This document shows, piece by piece, positions 44,711 to 54,349 of a DNA stretch of 64,000 nucleotides. Source of the DNA: Thalassotalea sp. 1_MG-2023 (GTDB lineage Bacteria; Pseudomonadota; Gammaproteobacteria; Enterobacterales; Alteromonadaceae); the NCBI RefSeq assembly GCF_030546745.1, contig NZ_JAUOPD010000007.1, positions 1-64,000 of the forward strand, in the 5' to 3' direction. Each line of letters starts with the position of its first letter. Positions within the stretch are counted from its first letter, which is position 1. The translations under genes and the position numbers were made by a program. Below the pieces are notes generated by a model, which did not search any database, was not told where the DNA came from, and saw nothing but the letters and a program-made list of their open reading frames with translations.

Positions 44711-46533
44711 AACGTCGAACCTTCATCGAATAATGAACACGCACCCGTATCTGCAGTGCTTAAATTGCGACGCATAAAACCGAACAATTCACGTCCCATA
44801 CCTTGATGATGACCATTTACTTGGAAAGTAGCATTGTCGCGTGCAGCAAGTTCAGCTTCGTCTACTAATAGAACTAATTCACCTTTTTCACCGTCAACAA
44901 GCAACATGTCACCATTTTGAATTTTCGCGATAGTGCCACCGTCTAAAGCTTCAGGACATAAGTGAATAGCAGCTGGCACTTTACCTGATGCGCCTGACAT
45001 ACGACCATCAGTAACTAACGCAACTTTGAAACCTTTATCTTGGAGTACACCTAAAGGTGGCGTTAATTTATGCAATTCAGGCATGCCACGCGCTTTAGGA
45101 CCTTGAAACCTAACAACAGCAACAAAATCTTTTTCAAGTTCACCCGCTTTAAACGCTGCATCTAGTTCGTGCTGATCTTCAAATACAACTGCTGGGGCTT
45201 TGATCACAAAACTACCTTCACGTAATGATGACGTTTTTAATACCGAGGTACCTAAATTACCTTTAAGTACTTTTAAACCACCATCAGGCTTAAACGGTGA
45301 TTTAGTAGTAGCAATAACTTCTGGGTCACCTGAAACATCTGTACTGTCAACCCATTGCAATTTACCATCAACAATTTCAGGTTGCTTAGTGTAACGCTCT
45401 AAACCAGGCCCACAAATAGTTTCAACATCTGGGTGTAGTAAACCAGCCCCTAAAAGTTCTTTGAACAGTAACGCCATACCGCCAGATTGTTGGAAGTGAT
45501 TAACGTCTGCATGACCATTTGGATAAATACGGGTAATTAACGGTACAGCATTTGATAAGTCATTAAAATCTTGGAAATTAATGATAATACCGGCAGCTCG
45601 AGCAAAAGCAATAATGTGCATCGTTAAGTTTGTTGAACCACCTGTTGCTAATAACGCAACAATGGCATTAACGATTGATTTTTCATTAATCATTTTGCCA
45701 ACAGGCATATAATTACCTGACTGTTGAGTTAAGCGTGTTACTTGGCGAGCGGCAGCTTTTGTTAATTCTTCACGTAATTGCGTATTTGGTGGTATAAAAG
45801 AAGCCCCTGGTAAATGTAACCCCATAACTTCTACAACAAGTTGATTAGAGTTTGCTGTACCAAAGAATGTACAAGTACCTGCGGTATGATATGACGCAGA
45901 TTCAGCTTCAAGTAACTCGTCTTCACCAATTTCACCTTTGGCAAATTGCTGACGTACACGCGCTTTTTCTTTATTTGGAATACCAGAAGGCATTGGCCCT
46001 GCTGGTACAAATACTGTTGGTAAATGACCAAACGTCATTGAAGCAATTAATAACCCTGGTACGATTTTATCGCAAATACCCAGCATTAATGCACCATCAA
46101 ACATATTATGCGATAACGCAACTGCGCTAGACATTGCAATAACGTCACGGCTCATTAAGCTAAGATCCATGCCTGGCTGACCTTGTGTAACGCCATCGCA
46201 CATAGCAGGTACACCACCAGCAAATTGTGCAACACCACCGGTTTCAGCAACGGCTTCTTTAATTACCTCAGGGTATGTTTCATAAGGTTGATGAGCAGAA
46301 AGCATATCATTATATGCTGATACAATAGCAATATCTGAGTGGTTAATACCCCGTAATACATCTTTCTCTTGCTTACTACATGCAGCAAAACCATGTGCTA
46401 AATTACCACAAGATAAATTAGCACGATGAACCGTGGTAGATTTCTCATGTTCTATTTTCTTCAAATAAGCTGCACGCGTCTCTTTACTGCGCTCAATAAT
46501 ACGATCAGTGATCGCTAAAACTTGTTTATTCAT
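44707..46533 (-). CDS. edd: 6-phosphogluconate dehydratase
   Basis: A 608-residue protein (E. coli Edd 603), IlvD/Edd family. Cys residues for the [4Fe-4S] cluster are visible in [28 protein letters not shown] and [16 protein letters not shown]. It makes KDPG from 6-phosphogluconate. Three bp after pgl and overlapping glk. Confidence 0.96.
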   Translation of the reverse strand: MNKQVLAITDRIIERSKETRAAYLKKIEHEKSTTVHRANLSCGNLAHGFAACSKQEKDVLRGINHSDIAIVSAYNDMLSAHQPYETYPEVIKEAVAETGGVAQFAGGVPAMCDGVTQGQPGMDLSLMSRDVIAMSSAVALSHNMFDGALMLGICDKIVPGLLIASMTFGHLPTVFVPAGPMPSGIPNKEKARVRQQFAKGEIGEDELLEAESASYHTAGTCTFFGTANSNQLVVEVMGLHLPGASFIPPNTQLREELTKAAARQVTRLTQQSGNYMPVGKMINEKSIVNAIVALLATGGSTNLTMHIIAFARAAGIIINFQDFNDLSNAVPLITRIYPNGHADVNHFQQSGGMALLFKELLGAGLLHPDVETICGPGLERYTKQPEIVDGKLQWVDSTDVSGDPEVIATTKSPFKPDGGLKVLKGNLGTSVLKTSSLREGSFVIKAPAVVFEDQHELDAAFKAGELEKDFVAVVRFQGPKARGMPELHKLTPPLGVLQDKGFKVALVTDGRMSGASGKVPAAIHLCPEALDGGTIAKIQNGDMLLVDGEKGELVLLVDEAELAARDNATFQVNGHHQGMGRELFGFMRRNLSTADTGACSLFDEGSTL

Positions 46534-46536
46534 AAG

Positions 46537-47229
46537 TTACTCCGCCCAATACACTTGAGTGTTAATTTCTGGGTCGTGCAAAAATGCCCGAATTGGCATT
46601 TCACGTCTATCTTGATCAGATAGTGCTTTTTCCAACACCGATTTCTTATTTAAACCACTAATATGCAAAATAGTATTTTTGCTTGGTTTTAAATACGCAA
46701 AACTGAACGAAATTCGTTCATGTGGTGCTGTGGTAGGCTTTACTTTCAATAGTGGTGCTGTTGTCGACGATAAACATTCATCAATTTGCTCGCTACATGG
46801 AAACAAAGATGCCGTATGTCCATCTTCTCCCATACCTAATATCAATACATCAAGCGGAAGCAATGCACTTTTCGCCGCTAAATTAAGATCAGCGAGTGTC
46901 TCTTGTGTTAAGTGTTCACCTTGTTTTAAGTGAAAAAACTTAGCGTTTACCGCATTGTTTTGCAGCAAGTTTTCATGCACTAACCGCGTATTACTTGATT
47001 CATTATCAATGCTTACCCATCGCTCATCCGCGAGAGTCACGGTGATATCTGTCCAAGGCAACTCTTTTTTAGATAACGCTTGAAAAAAACCTTTCGGTGT
47101 TGAACCACCAGATACTGCAATACTTGCACGACCATTGAGTGCTACAGCATCTGCTAAAATATTCGCTACTTTGTTTGCAAGTGCGATGTCTAATTCTTCT
47201 CTTGTATTAAATTCGTTTAATTGATGCAT
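46537..47229 (-). CDS. pgl: 6-phosphogluconolactonase
   Basis: A 230-residue protein from MHQLNEFNTREEL, overlapping the stop of zwf as TAATG, which suggests translational coupling. Family motifs: IAVSGGSTPKGFFQAL, VTLADERWV, and LGMGEDGHTASLFP. It hydrolyses the lactone made by Zwf. An earlier in-frame start at 47241 has no RBS. Confidence 0.95.
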   Translation of the reverse strand: MHQLNEFNTREELDIALANKVANILADAVALNGRASIAVSGGSTPKGFFQALSKKELPWTDITVTLADERWVSIDNESSNTRLVHENLLQNNAVNAKFFHLKQGEHLTQETLADLNLAAKSALLPLDVLILGMGEDGHTASLFPCSEQIDECLSSTTAPLLKVKPTTAPHERISFSFAYLKPSKNTILHISGLNKKSVLEKALSDQDRREMPIRAFLHDPEINTQVYWAE

Positions 47230-48698
47230 TATTCTACCCATTGACGATCGTCACGAGCGATCAAAGAAATTGAAGAAACAGGGCCCCAAGAACCAGCTGC
47301 ATATGGTTTAGGCGCTTCATTGCTTGATTGCCATGCTTCTATAATGCCGTCTGCCCATGTCCATGCCGCTTCGACTTCATCACGACGTACAAACAACGAT
47401 TGATTACCGTTAATCACTTCAAGCATCAAACGTTCATAAGCATCAACTACGCGTTGATCTTGATAAATTTTAGAGAAACTCAAATCAAGTTTGTTTTCAT
47501 GGATATTAAGTTGTGAGGCAATACCAGGAATTTTATTCATCATCTGCAATTCAACACCTTCGTCGGGTTGAAGACGTATCGTTAACTTGTTTGCAGGTAA
47601 GTCAGCATGGCTTTCTTTAAAAATGTTATGTGGCTGAGGTTTAAAGTGCACAACAATTTCACTGTGTTTTGCTGGCATTCTTTTACCCGTACGAAGATAA
47701 AACGGGACACCTGACCAACGCCAGTTATCAATTTCAGCTTTTATCGCAACAAAGGTTTCTGTATTGCTGTTTTCGTTTGCACCATCTTCGTTTAAATAGC
47801 CTGGCACTGGACCACCATTTAAGAAACCATCTGAATATTGGCCGCGTACCGTTTTATCTTTAACATTTTGACGAGTGATCGGCACAAGCGCTTTAATGAC
47901 TTTAAGTTTTTCATCACGAATACTATCAGCACTTAAGTCAGCTGGCGGTTCCATCGCTAATAATGACAAAATTTGTAATAAATGGTTTTGTACCATGTCA
48001 CGCATTTGCCCAGCTTCATCATAAAAGCCCCAGCGCCCTTCTATACCGACGCTTTCAGCAACGGTAATTTGTACGTGGTCAATACAATTACGATCCCAAT
48101 TGGTCGTAAATAAAGAGTTCGCAAAGCGAAGCACCAATAAATTTAGTACTGTTTCTTTACCAAGGTAATGATCGATACGATAAATTTGATTTTCATTAAA
48201 ATAGCGAGACACTTGGTCATTAATTACCTTTGATGATTCAAGGCAATGTCCAATAGGTTTTTCCATGACAACTCGATCAGCTTCTGTTACTAAACCTGCT
48301 TTCTTGAGTCCGTCAGTAATATCGCCATAAATCGCTGGCGGTGTTGAAAAGTAGTAAATACGTGTTTCATGACCACCAGATAAGGTATCAGCAAGTGTGT
48401 TGTAACTTTCCGTTTGTTTAAAGTCTAATTGTTGATAAACCAAGCGAGCTTTGAATCTTGCTAACGTAGTTTCATCTAATCCCTCTTTGACAAAAGTGGT
48501 TAAATTTTCCAACACAAAGTCGTTAAACTCTGATAATGAAATATCTTGTCGAGCAACACCGACAATTCGACTTTTATCATTTAACAAGCCAACATGATCT
48601 AATTGGTATAGCGCAGGTAATAATTTGCGACGAGATAGGTCGCCAAGCGCACCGAAAAGTACAATTTCACTAGCCGACTGTTGTTCAGTATTTTTCAT
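47229..48698 (-). CDS. zwf: Glucose-6-phosphate 1-dehydrogenase
   Basis: A 489-residue protein (E. coli 491). NADP-binding motif FGALGDLSRRKLLP near the start, substrate-site motif RIDHYLGKETV (catalytic His), and a late YERLMLEVINGNQSLFVRRDE. First enzyme of the operon, oxidising glucose-6-phosphate. Two HexR-like boxes lie upstream. Confidence 0.97.
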   Translation of the reverse strand: MKNTEQQSASEIVLFGALGDLSRRKLLPALYQLDHVGLLNDKSRIVGVARQDISLSEFNDFVLENLTTFVKEGLDETTLARFKARLVYQQLDFKQTESYNTLADTLSGGHETRIYYFSTPPAIYGDITDGLKKAGLVTEADRVVMEKPIGHCLESSKVINDQVSRYFNENQIYRIDHYLGKETVLNLLVLRFANSLFTTNWDRNCIDHVQITVAESVGIEGRWGFYDEAGQMRDMVQNHLLQILSLLAMEPPADLSADSIRDEKLKVIKALVPITRQNVKDKTVRGQYSDGFLNGGPVPGYLNEDGANENSNTETFVAIKAEIDNWRWSGVPFYLRTGKRMPAKHSEIVVHFKPQPHNIFKESHADLPANKLTIRLQPDEGVELQMMNKIPGIASQLNIHENKLDLSFSKIYQDQRVVDAYERLMLEVINGNQSLFVRRDEVEAAWTWADGIIEAWQSSNEAPKPYAAGSWGPVSSISLIARDDRQWVE

Positions 48699-48728
48699 AG
48701 GGATAATTCTCTAATTTTATCTTGTCAT

Positions 48729-48743
48729 TGTAACTAAACTACA
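48729..48743. promoter_or_regulatory. HexR-like operator 1 upstream of zwf
   Basis: TGTAACTAAACTACA fits the HexR consensus TGTARTTWWAYTACA as reported for Shewanella and Pseudomonas-type regulators, with one mismatch. It lies 31 bp upstream of the zwf start. Confidence 0.75.
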
Positions 48744-48789
48744 TTTGCTCATAATTTAGCGTTTGTTGAACGCTCAGTAAAGAACTTTT

Positions 48790-48804
48790 TGTAATTTTAC
48801 TACA
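48790..48804. promoter_or_regulatory. HexR-like operator 2 upstream of zwf
   Basis: TGTAATTTTACTACA fits the same palindromic consensus and lies 92 bp upstream of zwf. Two sites 61 bp apart suggest strong repression of the operon when KDPG, the HexR ligand, is absent. Confidence 0.75.
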
Positions 48805-48967
48805 AATTTAAAAATGTTCGAAATATTTAGGCACTGCAATCAGTAAAGTCTGTTTTATAGTATTAAACATTTGCAAAAAATTACCATTTTGTTTTATATT
48901 GTTATGCAAAATGAAATAAATTTTCATATTTACTGTTTTCAACACAGAAAATTAATTACAGCCAATA

Positions 48968-49007
48968 AAAAGATCTCGGGTACTATGTTAAAAGATCTAG
49001 GGTACTA
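48968..49007 (+). repeat. Tandem direct repeat in the hexR leader, with a 7-codon mini-ORF
   Basis: AAAAGATCTCGGGTACTA (48968-48985) and AAAAGATCTAGGGTACTA (48990-49007) are 17/18 identical at a 22 bp period. A mini-ORF ATG at 48985-48987 encodes MLKDLGY and stops at 49006-49008, three bases before the hexR ATG. AGGG in copy 2 serves as the hexR ribosome-binding site. Confidence 0.75.
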
Positions 49008-49011
49008 ATGC

Positions 49012-49860
49012 ATGAATATATTAGAAAAAATTGCCAATGAATTAGACACATTCAGTAAATCAGAACGTAAAGTTGCTGAAGTGATATTGTCTTCTCCTAG
49101 CACCGTAATACACGCAAGTATCGCAGCGTTGGCTAAACAAGCCAACATTAGTGAGCCTACAGTGAATCGCTTTTGTCGTCGTTTAGATACTAAAGGTTAC
49201 CCTGACTTCAAATTACATTTAGCACAAAGCTTGGCAAATGGTACGCCATATGTAAACCGACATGTTGATGAAAATGACAGCGCCGATGAATACACGGCAA
49301 AAATCTTTGAATCAACCATGGCCAGTTTAGAACTTGCTCGTAAAAGTTTAAACACTGGTACATTAAATCGCGCAGTTGATTTATTAACACAAGCGAACAA
49401 AATTTCATTTTTCGGCTTAGGCGCATCCGCGGTTGTTGCTCACGATGCCTTAAATAAGTTTTTTCGCTTTAATGTTCCTGTTGCCTACTTCGACGACATA
49501 TTAATGCAACGAATGAGTGCTATAAACAGTCAGCAAGGTGATGTGGTTGTTTTGATTTCGCATACAGGCAGAACAAAGTCTCTCGTAGAGGTTGCAAGCT
49601 TAGCGAAAGAAAACGATGCAACGGTTATCGGCATTACTACAGAAGGTACTCCGTTAGCGAAAGAATGTAGCATTGTGTTATCAGTAGATGTTGCTGAAGA
49701 CACTGATTTATATATGCCTATGTCTTCACGTATAGCACAGTTAGCGTTAATCGATATTCTTGCTACTGGCTTTACATTACGTCGTGGTACTAAATTTAGA
49801 GATAACTTAAAGAAAGTAAAAGATAGTTTAAGAAGCTCAAGATTTGAGCGCAGAGACTAA
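49012..49860 (+). CDS. hexR: Transcriptional regulator HexR (RpiR family)
   Basis: A 282-residue protein: N-terminal RpiR-type helix-turn-helix (about 1-77, IAALAKQANISEPTVNRFCRRL) and a SIS sugar-phosphate domain (about 105-260, ISFFGLGASAVVAHDALNKF, VVLISHTGRTKSLVEVASLA). HexR senses 2-keto-3-deoxy-6-phosphogluconate and controls zwf, edd, eda and pykA in gammaproteobacteria. It is divergent from zwf, with two HexR boxes in between, and is followed by pykA. Confidence 0.94.
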   Translation: MNILEKIANELDTFSKSERKVAEVILSSPSTVIHASIAALAKQANISEPTVNRFCRRLDTKGYPDFKLHLAQSLANGTPYVNRHVDENDSADEYTAKIFESTMASLELARKSLNTGTLNRAVDLLTQANKISFFGLGASAVVAHDALNKFFRFNVPVAYFDDILMQRMSAINSQQGDVVVLISHTGRTKSLVEVASLAKENDATVIGITTEGTPLAKECSIVLSVDVAEDTDLYMPMSSRIAQLALIDILATGFTLRRGTKFRDNLKKVKDSLRSSRFERRD

Positions 49861-49882
49861 CAACAGTTAATCATTAATATAT

Positions 49883-49908
49883 AAGGGTCGAAAGACCCTT
49901 TACTGTTT
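49883..49908 (+). terminator. Hairpin between hexR and pykA
   Basis: AAGGGTC-GAAA-GACCCTT, a stable tetraloop hairpin, followed by TACTGTTT. It is a weak or partial terminator that may reduce read-through into pykA. Confidence 0.6.
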
Positions 49909-49938
49909 ATATTTATATGCAATTTAATAAGGATTAAA

Positions 49939-51390
49939 ATGCCTAGAAGAACGAAAATTGTTGCGACCTTAGGTCCTGCAACTGAAGATAGAGAAACGTT
50001 GAAGAAAGTGCTCGCTGCAGGTGTCAACGTTGTTCGTTTAAACTTTTCTCATGGTACTGCTGATGATCATATTCAGCGGGCTAATACGGTACGAGAATTA
50101 GCAAAAGAGTTAGGCATTTATGTCGGTATTTTAGGTGATTTACAAGGGCCTAAAATTCGTGTTTCCACTTTTAAAAATGGTCCTATCGAGCTGAGTGTTG
50201 GCGATAAATTCGAACTTGATGCAACGTTACCTAAGGGTGAAGGCTGTCAAGAAAAAGTAGGTATAGATTATAAAAATTTACCGAAAGATGTTACCCAAGG
50301 CGATATTTTATTGCTAGATGATGGCCGTGTTCAGCTAAAAGTTTTAAGCGTAAACGAACATTCGGTATTTACAGAAGTTACCGTGGGTGGTCCATTATCA
50401 AATAATAAAGGTATAAATCGCCAAGGTGGTGGTTTAACAGCACCAGCGCTTACTGACAAAGATAAAGCCGATATTAAAACAGCTGCTAAGATTGATGTTG
50501 ATTTCTTAGCGGTTTCTTTCCCGCGTGACGCATCAGATATGCGAGAAGCCCGTTTATTAGCTCAAGAAGCAAACTGTAATGCGCGTTTAGTGTCAAAAAT
50601 TGAACGTGCTGAAGCCGTAAACAATGATAAAACTTTAGATGATATTATATTAGCTTCAGATGTTGTTATGGTTGCTCGTGGTGATTTAGGTGTTGAAATT
50701 GGTGATGCTGCACTGGTTGGAAAACAAAAACATATTATCGCCCGTTCACGCCAATTAAACCGTGCTGTGATCACCGCAACGCAAATGATGGAAACCATGA
50801 TCACACAACCAATGCCAACGCGTGCTGAGGTGATGGATGTGTCTAACGCTGTATTAGATGGTACTGATGCAGTAATGCTTTCGGCAGAAACTGCCGCTGG
50901 AAAATATCCCGTAGAAACCGTTACCGCAATGTCAAACGTATGTATTGGTGCTGAACAACATCGTTCAGTTAATACCTCAAAGCATCGTTTAGAGCTCATG
51001 TTTAATGAAGTATCTGAGACAATTGCCCTATCAGCAATGTATGCAGCTAACCATTTAAATGGTGTTAAAGCGATTATTGCATTGACAGAGTCAGGTCAAA
51101 CAGCAAAATTAATGTCGAGAATAACCTCTGGCTTACCTATTTATGCCTTGTCACGCCATCAAAAAACGTTAAATAAAAGTGCCATTTATCGCGGGGTTTA
51201 TCCATTAGAATTTGATTCAACATCAAGCAATAATGATTCGCTTTCAAATGATGTGCTAAAAGCAGTTATAAAACGTTCAGATTTAACCGAAGGTGATAAA
51301 GTGATTTTCACTCACGGTGATTTAATGGAAACTGTGGGTGCCACAAATACACTTAAAGTACTAACCGTGACTAAAGCACTATTAAGTTAA
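49939..51390 (+). CDS. pykA: Pyruvate kinase II
   Basis: A 483-residue protein (E. coli PykA 480). The start [20 protein letters not shown] and the motifs [18 protein letters not shown] and the PK signature [12 protein letters not shown], then [21 protein letters not shown]. It converts PEP and ADP to pyruvate and ATP. Placed after hexR, a common order; probably HexR-regulated. Start preceded by AAGGAT. Confidence 0.96.
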   Translation: MPRRTKIVATLGPATEDRETLKKVLAAGVNVVRLNFSHGTADDHIQRANTVRELAKELGIYVGILGDLQGPKIRVSTFKNGPIELSVGDKFELDATLPKGEGCQEKVGIDYKNLPKDVTQGDILLLDDGRVQLKVLSVNEHSVFTEVTVGGPLSNNKGINRQGGGLTAPALTDKDKADIKTAAKIDVDFLAVSFPRDASDMREARLLAQEANCNARLVSKIERAEAVNNDKTLDDIILASDVVMVARGDLGVEIGDAALVGKQKHIIARSRQLNRAVITATQMMETMITQPMPTRAEVMDVSNAVLDGTDAVMLSAETAAGKYPVETVTAMSNVCIGAEQHRSVNTSKHRLELMFNEVSETIALSAMYAANHLNGVKAIIALTESGQTAKLMSRITSGLPIYALSRHQKTLNKSAIYRGVYPLEFDSTSSNNDSLSNDVLKAVIKRSDLTEGDKVIFTHGDLMETVGATNTLKVLTVTKALLS

Positions 51391-51412
51391 TACGTTAGTG
51401 ACTAATAGTCGT

Positions 51413-51443
51413 AAAAAAAGGTAGCAAATATGCTACCTTTTTT
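51413..51443. terminator. Terminator of pykA
   Basis: AAAAAGGTAGCA-AATA-TGCTACCTTTTT, perfect 12 bp stem with A-run and T-run; it could also serve the convergent lipoprotein gene. Confidence 0.85.
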
Positions 51444-51523
51444 GTCAATTAAAACGGCACAAAACCTGTTTACTGTTATTTCATTTTACTTAATGTAAGA
51501 AACATCAATTAAATTTAAATGCC

Positions 51524-52369
51524 TTAATCTTCTGATAATTCCGTTAAGTCTTCAATTAAATCATCAAGTTTCTTTAATAGCTTCTTACGCTGCTTAGCTG
51601 TCAAAGTATTCAGTATATGCATGGTTATCTCACGAGTTATAGCATCGTTTTGGCTAGCAAGTGCAAGAAACTCTTCACTGCGTAATTGTTTTCTACCATT
51701 GATCATAAGATCGGTAAAAGCGTCTACGTAACTCTGATCTAATTGTTCAGGTGTTAACAGTGTAAAAAAAGATTGTTGCCAAGATTTTCGATAAGCTAAC
51801 CAATACTCTCGTTCACTCTTAAGTCCATTAACCAACTCATTAACCTTCTGTTTTTGTGAACTGGTTAGTTTTCCTACCCACTCTTTTAGATCAGCAATTT
51901 GTTCCTTCTCTCTCGCTGCTAACCATTCTTTTCTACTTAAATTTTCATGTTCATCGATACGCTTTTGGCGGATCTTCTTAATATTTTCAACAAGCGACTC
52001 TCTTTGTTTTTTGCTTAATTGCAGAGAAAGTTGTGCAACTTCAGGAGCAACTTTTTGCATTAACACTTGCCAATGGCCTGATATTTTTTCTTGATGTTCA
52101 GCTAAATCTTCTTCGCTAACACCTTCGGATATTTGTGATTTAAATTGTTTTAATTGCACTATATACCGATTTAATTGAGTATCACGATGCCACTGGTGTA
52201 ATTCGTCAAATTTTCTATCGAAGTTTCTTTGCTGATCTCGAGTTAAATCTACGTAATCATCAAGATACCAACCCACCCACCAATCAAGGTGGTTGTACAT
52301 GAACGTTGTACTACAACCCGTTAATAAGCCGACAAATAAAATAATAAAAATCTTACCTTTTAATTGCAT
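51524..52369 (-). CDS. DUF6279 lipoprotein
   Basis: A 281-residue lipoprotein: signal with lipobox LLTGC (Cys19), then a long, almost all-helical, charged region with repeats like LDDYVDLTRDQQRNFDRKFDELHQW. The helical layout and W-rich start (LDWWVGWYLDDYVDLT) match DUF6279 proteins. Function unknown; likely inner face of the outer membrane. Divergent from pfkA by 81 bp. Confidence 0.85.
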   Translation of the reverse strand: MQLKGKIFIILFVGLLTGCSTTFMYNHLDWWVGWYLDDYVDLTRDQQRNFDRKFDELHQWHRDTQLNRYIVQLKQFKSQISEGVSEEDLAEHQEKISGHWQVLMQKVAPEVAQLSLQLSKKQRESLVENIKKIRQKRIDEHENLSRKEWLAAREKEQIADLKEWVGKLTSSQKQKVNELVNGLKSEREYWLAYRKSWQQSFFTLLTPEQLDQSYVDAFTDLMINGRKQLRSEEFLALASQNDAITREITMHILNTLTAKQRKKLLKKLDDLIEDLTELSED

Positions 52370-52450
52370 CTTAGTTTTCTTCCCGTGAATCTTGTATCAA
52401 ATTAGGTTAACGTATTAAAAAATCAAAGCAAAGTATGAATGTAACCATCT

Positions 52451-53488
52451 ATGTCTGCAATCAATAAACAAAAAAGCAAAACAATACATGTTGGCTTGCT
52501 TACCAGTGGTGGTGATGCCCCAGGCATGAATGCAGCAATACGAGCGGTTGTTCTCGCTGCTACCGCTAATAATATTAATGTTACTGGCTTTCATCACGGA
52601 TATAACGGCTTAATTGACAACGAATGTAGTTTGCTTAGCCCAGATGATGTTCAAGGGATTATACGATTAGGTGGCACTATTTTAAAAAGTGCACGCTGCC
52701 AAGCAATGACTGAAAAAAGCGGCATTAATAAAGCGGTTGATACCTTGAAACACCATGAAATTGATGCCTTAATCGTTATCGGCGGTGACGGCTCCTTTTG
52801 TGGCCTACAAGCGATACAAAACCAATGGCAAGGACAAACTATAGGAATACCTGGCACCATAGACAATGATATAGACGGTACTGATTACACTATTGGCTTT
52901 TCAACAGCTGTAAATACAGCGATTGATGCGATAGATAAAATACGAGATACCGCCAATGCCTTCGATCGTGTTTTCATTGTTGAACTCATGGGGCGTAAAA
53001 GCGGACATATTACTTTTAATGTTGGAATATCGTGCGCTGCTGAACAAGTGATATCTTTTGAAAACTTTCAACCATCGGAAAAACAATCAACGCTAAATAA
53101 ACTCGCTGATAACATTAAACAGTCTATTGTTGTCAATCAAGCTAGTTATTTAATTGTTATGGCTGAAAACTTATGGCCAGGCGGCAGCCAAGCTTTTGCT
53201 GACGAACTTTCAGCGGCATCAAAGGTCGATTGCACACTTTGTACGCTTGGTTATATACAACGAGGTGGCTCACCTGTTGCTAAAGACAGGATATTGGCAA
53301 CAAAAATGGGCGTAGCAGCTATTCAAGCAATTATGCAGCAACAAACGGATGTGATGATCGGGGAACAGAATAACGCCATGGTTTCTATACCATTAGCTCA
53401 AACAGCACTCCATCAGAAGCAAGTGAGTCAGTCATTAGTTGATGCACAACAAAATATCTTAGCCATGACGGCCCAAACAGATACATAG
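52451..53488 (+). CDS. pfkA: ATP-dependent 6-phosphofructokinase
   Basis: A 345-residue protein (E. coli PfkA 320). Motifs: GLLTSGGDAPGMNAAIRA, IVIGGDGSF (GGDGS marks the ATP-dependent type), GIPGTIDNDI (catalytic TIDND, with Gly before it rather than the Lys of PPi enzymes), and VELMGRKSGHI. Commits fructose-6-phosphate to Embden-Meyerhof glycolysis. The extra length is a short N-terminal extension and C-terminal tail. Confidence 0.93.
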   Translation: MSAINKQKSKTIHVGLLTSGGDAPGMNAAIRAVVLAATANNINVTGFHHGYNGLIDNECSLLSPDDVQGIIRLGGTILKSARCQAMTEKSGINKAVDTLKHHEIDALIVIGGDGSFCGLQAIQNQWQGQTIGIPGTIDNDIDGTDYTIGFSTAVNTAIDAIDKIRDTANAFDRVFIVELMGRKSGHITFNVGISCAAEQVISFENFQPSEKQSTLNKLADNIKQSIVVNQASYLIVMAENLWPGGSQAFADELSAASKVDCTLCTLGYIQRGGSPVAKDRILATKMGVAAIQAIMQQQTDVMIGEQNNAMVSIPLAQTALHQKQVSQSLVDAQQNILAMTAQTDT

Positions 53489-53520
53489 AAAATATTCACT
53501 TGGAATAAGTTAAGGTCACT

Positions 53521-54345
53521 TTAGGAAGTAATTGACTGTTTGACCTTTTCTTTATAGCTGCGACTAACCTTTAGTTCTTTACCATTAGTCATCACTAGAT
53601 AATATTCCCCGTTTAATTGGCTGCAAAACTTATCAACATAATTTTTATTAACAATGGTTGAACGATGACTTCGAATAAATAAACGCGGATCTAAACTCTC
53701 TTCAAGCTGCTTCATGGTTTTACGCAAGATATGTGTCTCGCTATTTGTGTGAACACACATATAATCACCGGCAGCGTCGATCCATAATATTTCTTTGACC
53801 GGTACACGGCTAACTTCACCACCATCTTTAATGGCAAGTACGTCTGAATAATGCGATACATTAACCGGGTTATTATTCGCCAGATCATTAATAATATCTT
53901 GGCTATCGTGGCCAGTTACATCACTAACAAGTTTAACAAGTTTTTCAACGTGAACTGCATGCTCTGAACTTGATACGCTACTTCTTACTTTAGCTAGTGT
54001 TTGCGCAAGACGTTCTTCATCTGCTGGTTTCATTAAATAATCTTGAGCATGAACATCAAACGCTTTTAACGCGTATTGATCAAAGGCAGTAACAAACACA
54101 ACAACCGGTAGTTTCAAGTGTTGCTCTAACAATGCTTGCATCACTTCAAAACCATCCAAACCTGGCATCTGTATATCGAGAAACATAAGATCAGGTTGAT
54201 AAGCTCTTACCGCTTCAATTGCTTCTCTACCATTACTACATTCCATAACGATATCAATATCATCATGTGATTGTAATCTAACGGCTAGACCCTTTCTAGC
54301 CAATGCTTCATCATCAACAATGATGGTAGATAATTTTTTGCCCAT
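53521..54345 (-). CDS. LytTR-family response regulator
   Basis: A 274-residue protein: REC domain with acidic pocket DDE at 11-13 and phosphoacceptor Asp57 (LMFLDIQMPG), then a LytTR DNA-binding domain (about 165-270, ILWIDAAGDYMCVHT, IRSHRSTIVNKNYV). Same layout as AlgR and BtsR. Genes it controls are not evident here. Lies 4 bp after the histidine-kinase gene, a matched pair. Confidence 0.92.
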   Translation of the reverse strand: MGKKLSTIIVDDEALARKGLAVRLQSHDDIDIVMECSNGREAIEAVRAYQPDLMFLDIQMPGLDGFEVMQALLEQHLKLPVVVFVTAFDQYALKAFDVHAQDYLMKPADEERLAQTLAKVRSSVSSSEHAVHVEKLVKLVSDVTGHDSQDIINDLANNNPVNVSHYSDVLAIKDGGEVSRVPVKEILWIDAAGDYMCVHTNSETHILRKTMKQLEESLDPRLFIRSHRSTIVNKNYVDKFCSQLNGEYYLVMTNGKELKVSRSYKEKVKQSITS

Positions 54346-54349
54346 TCAT

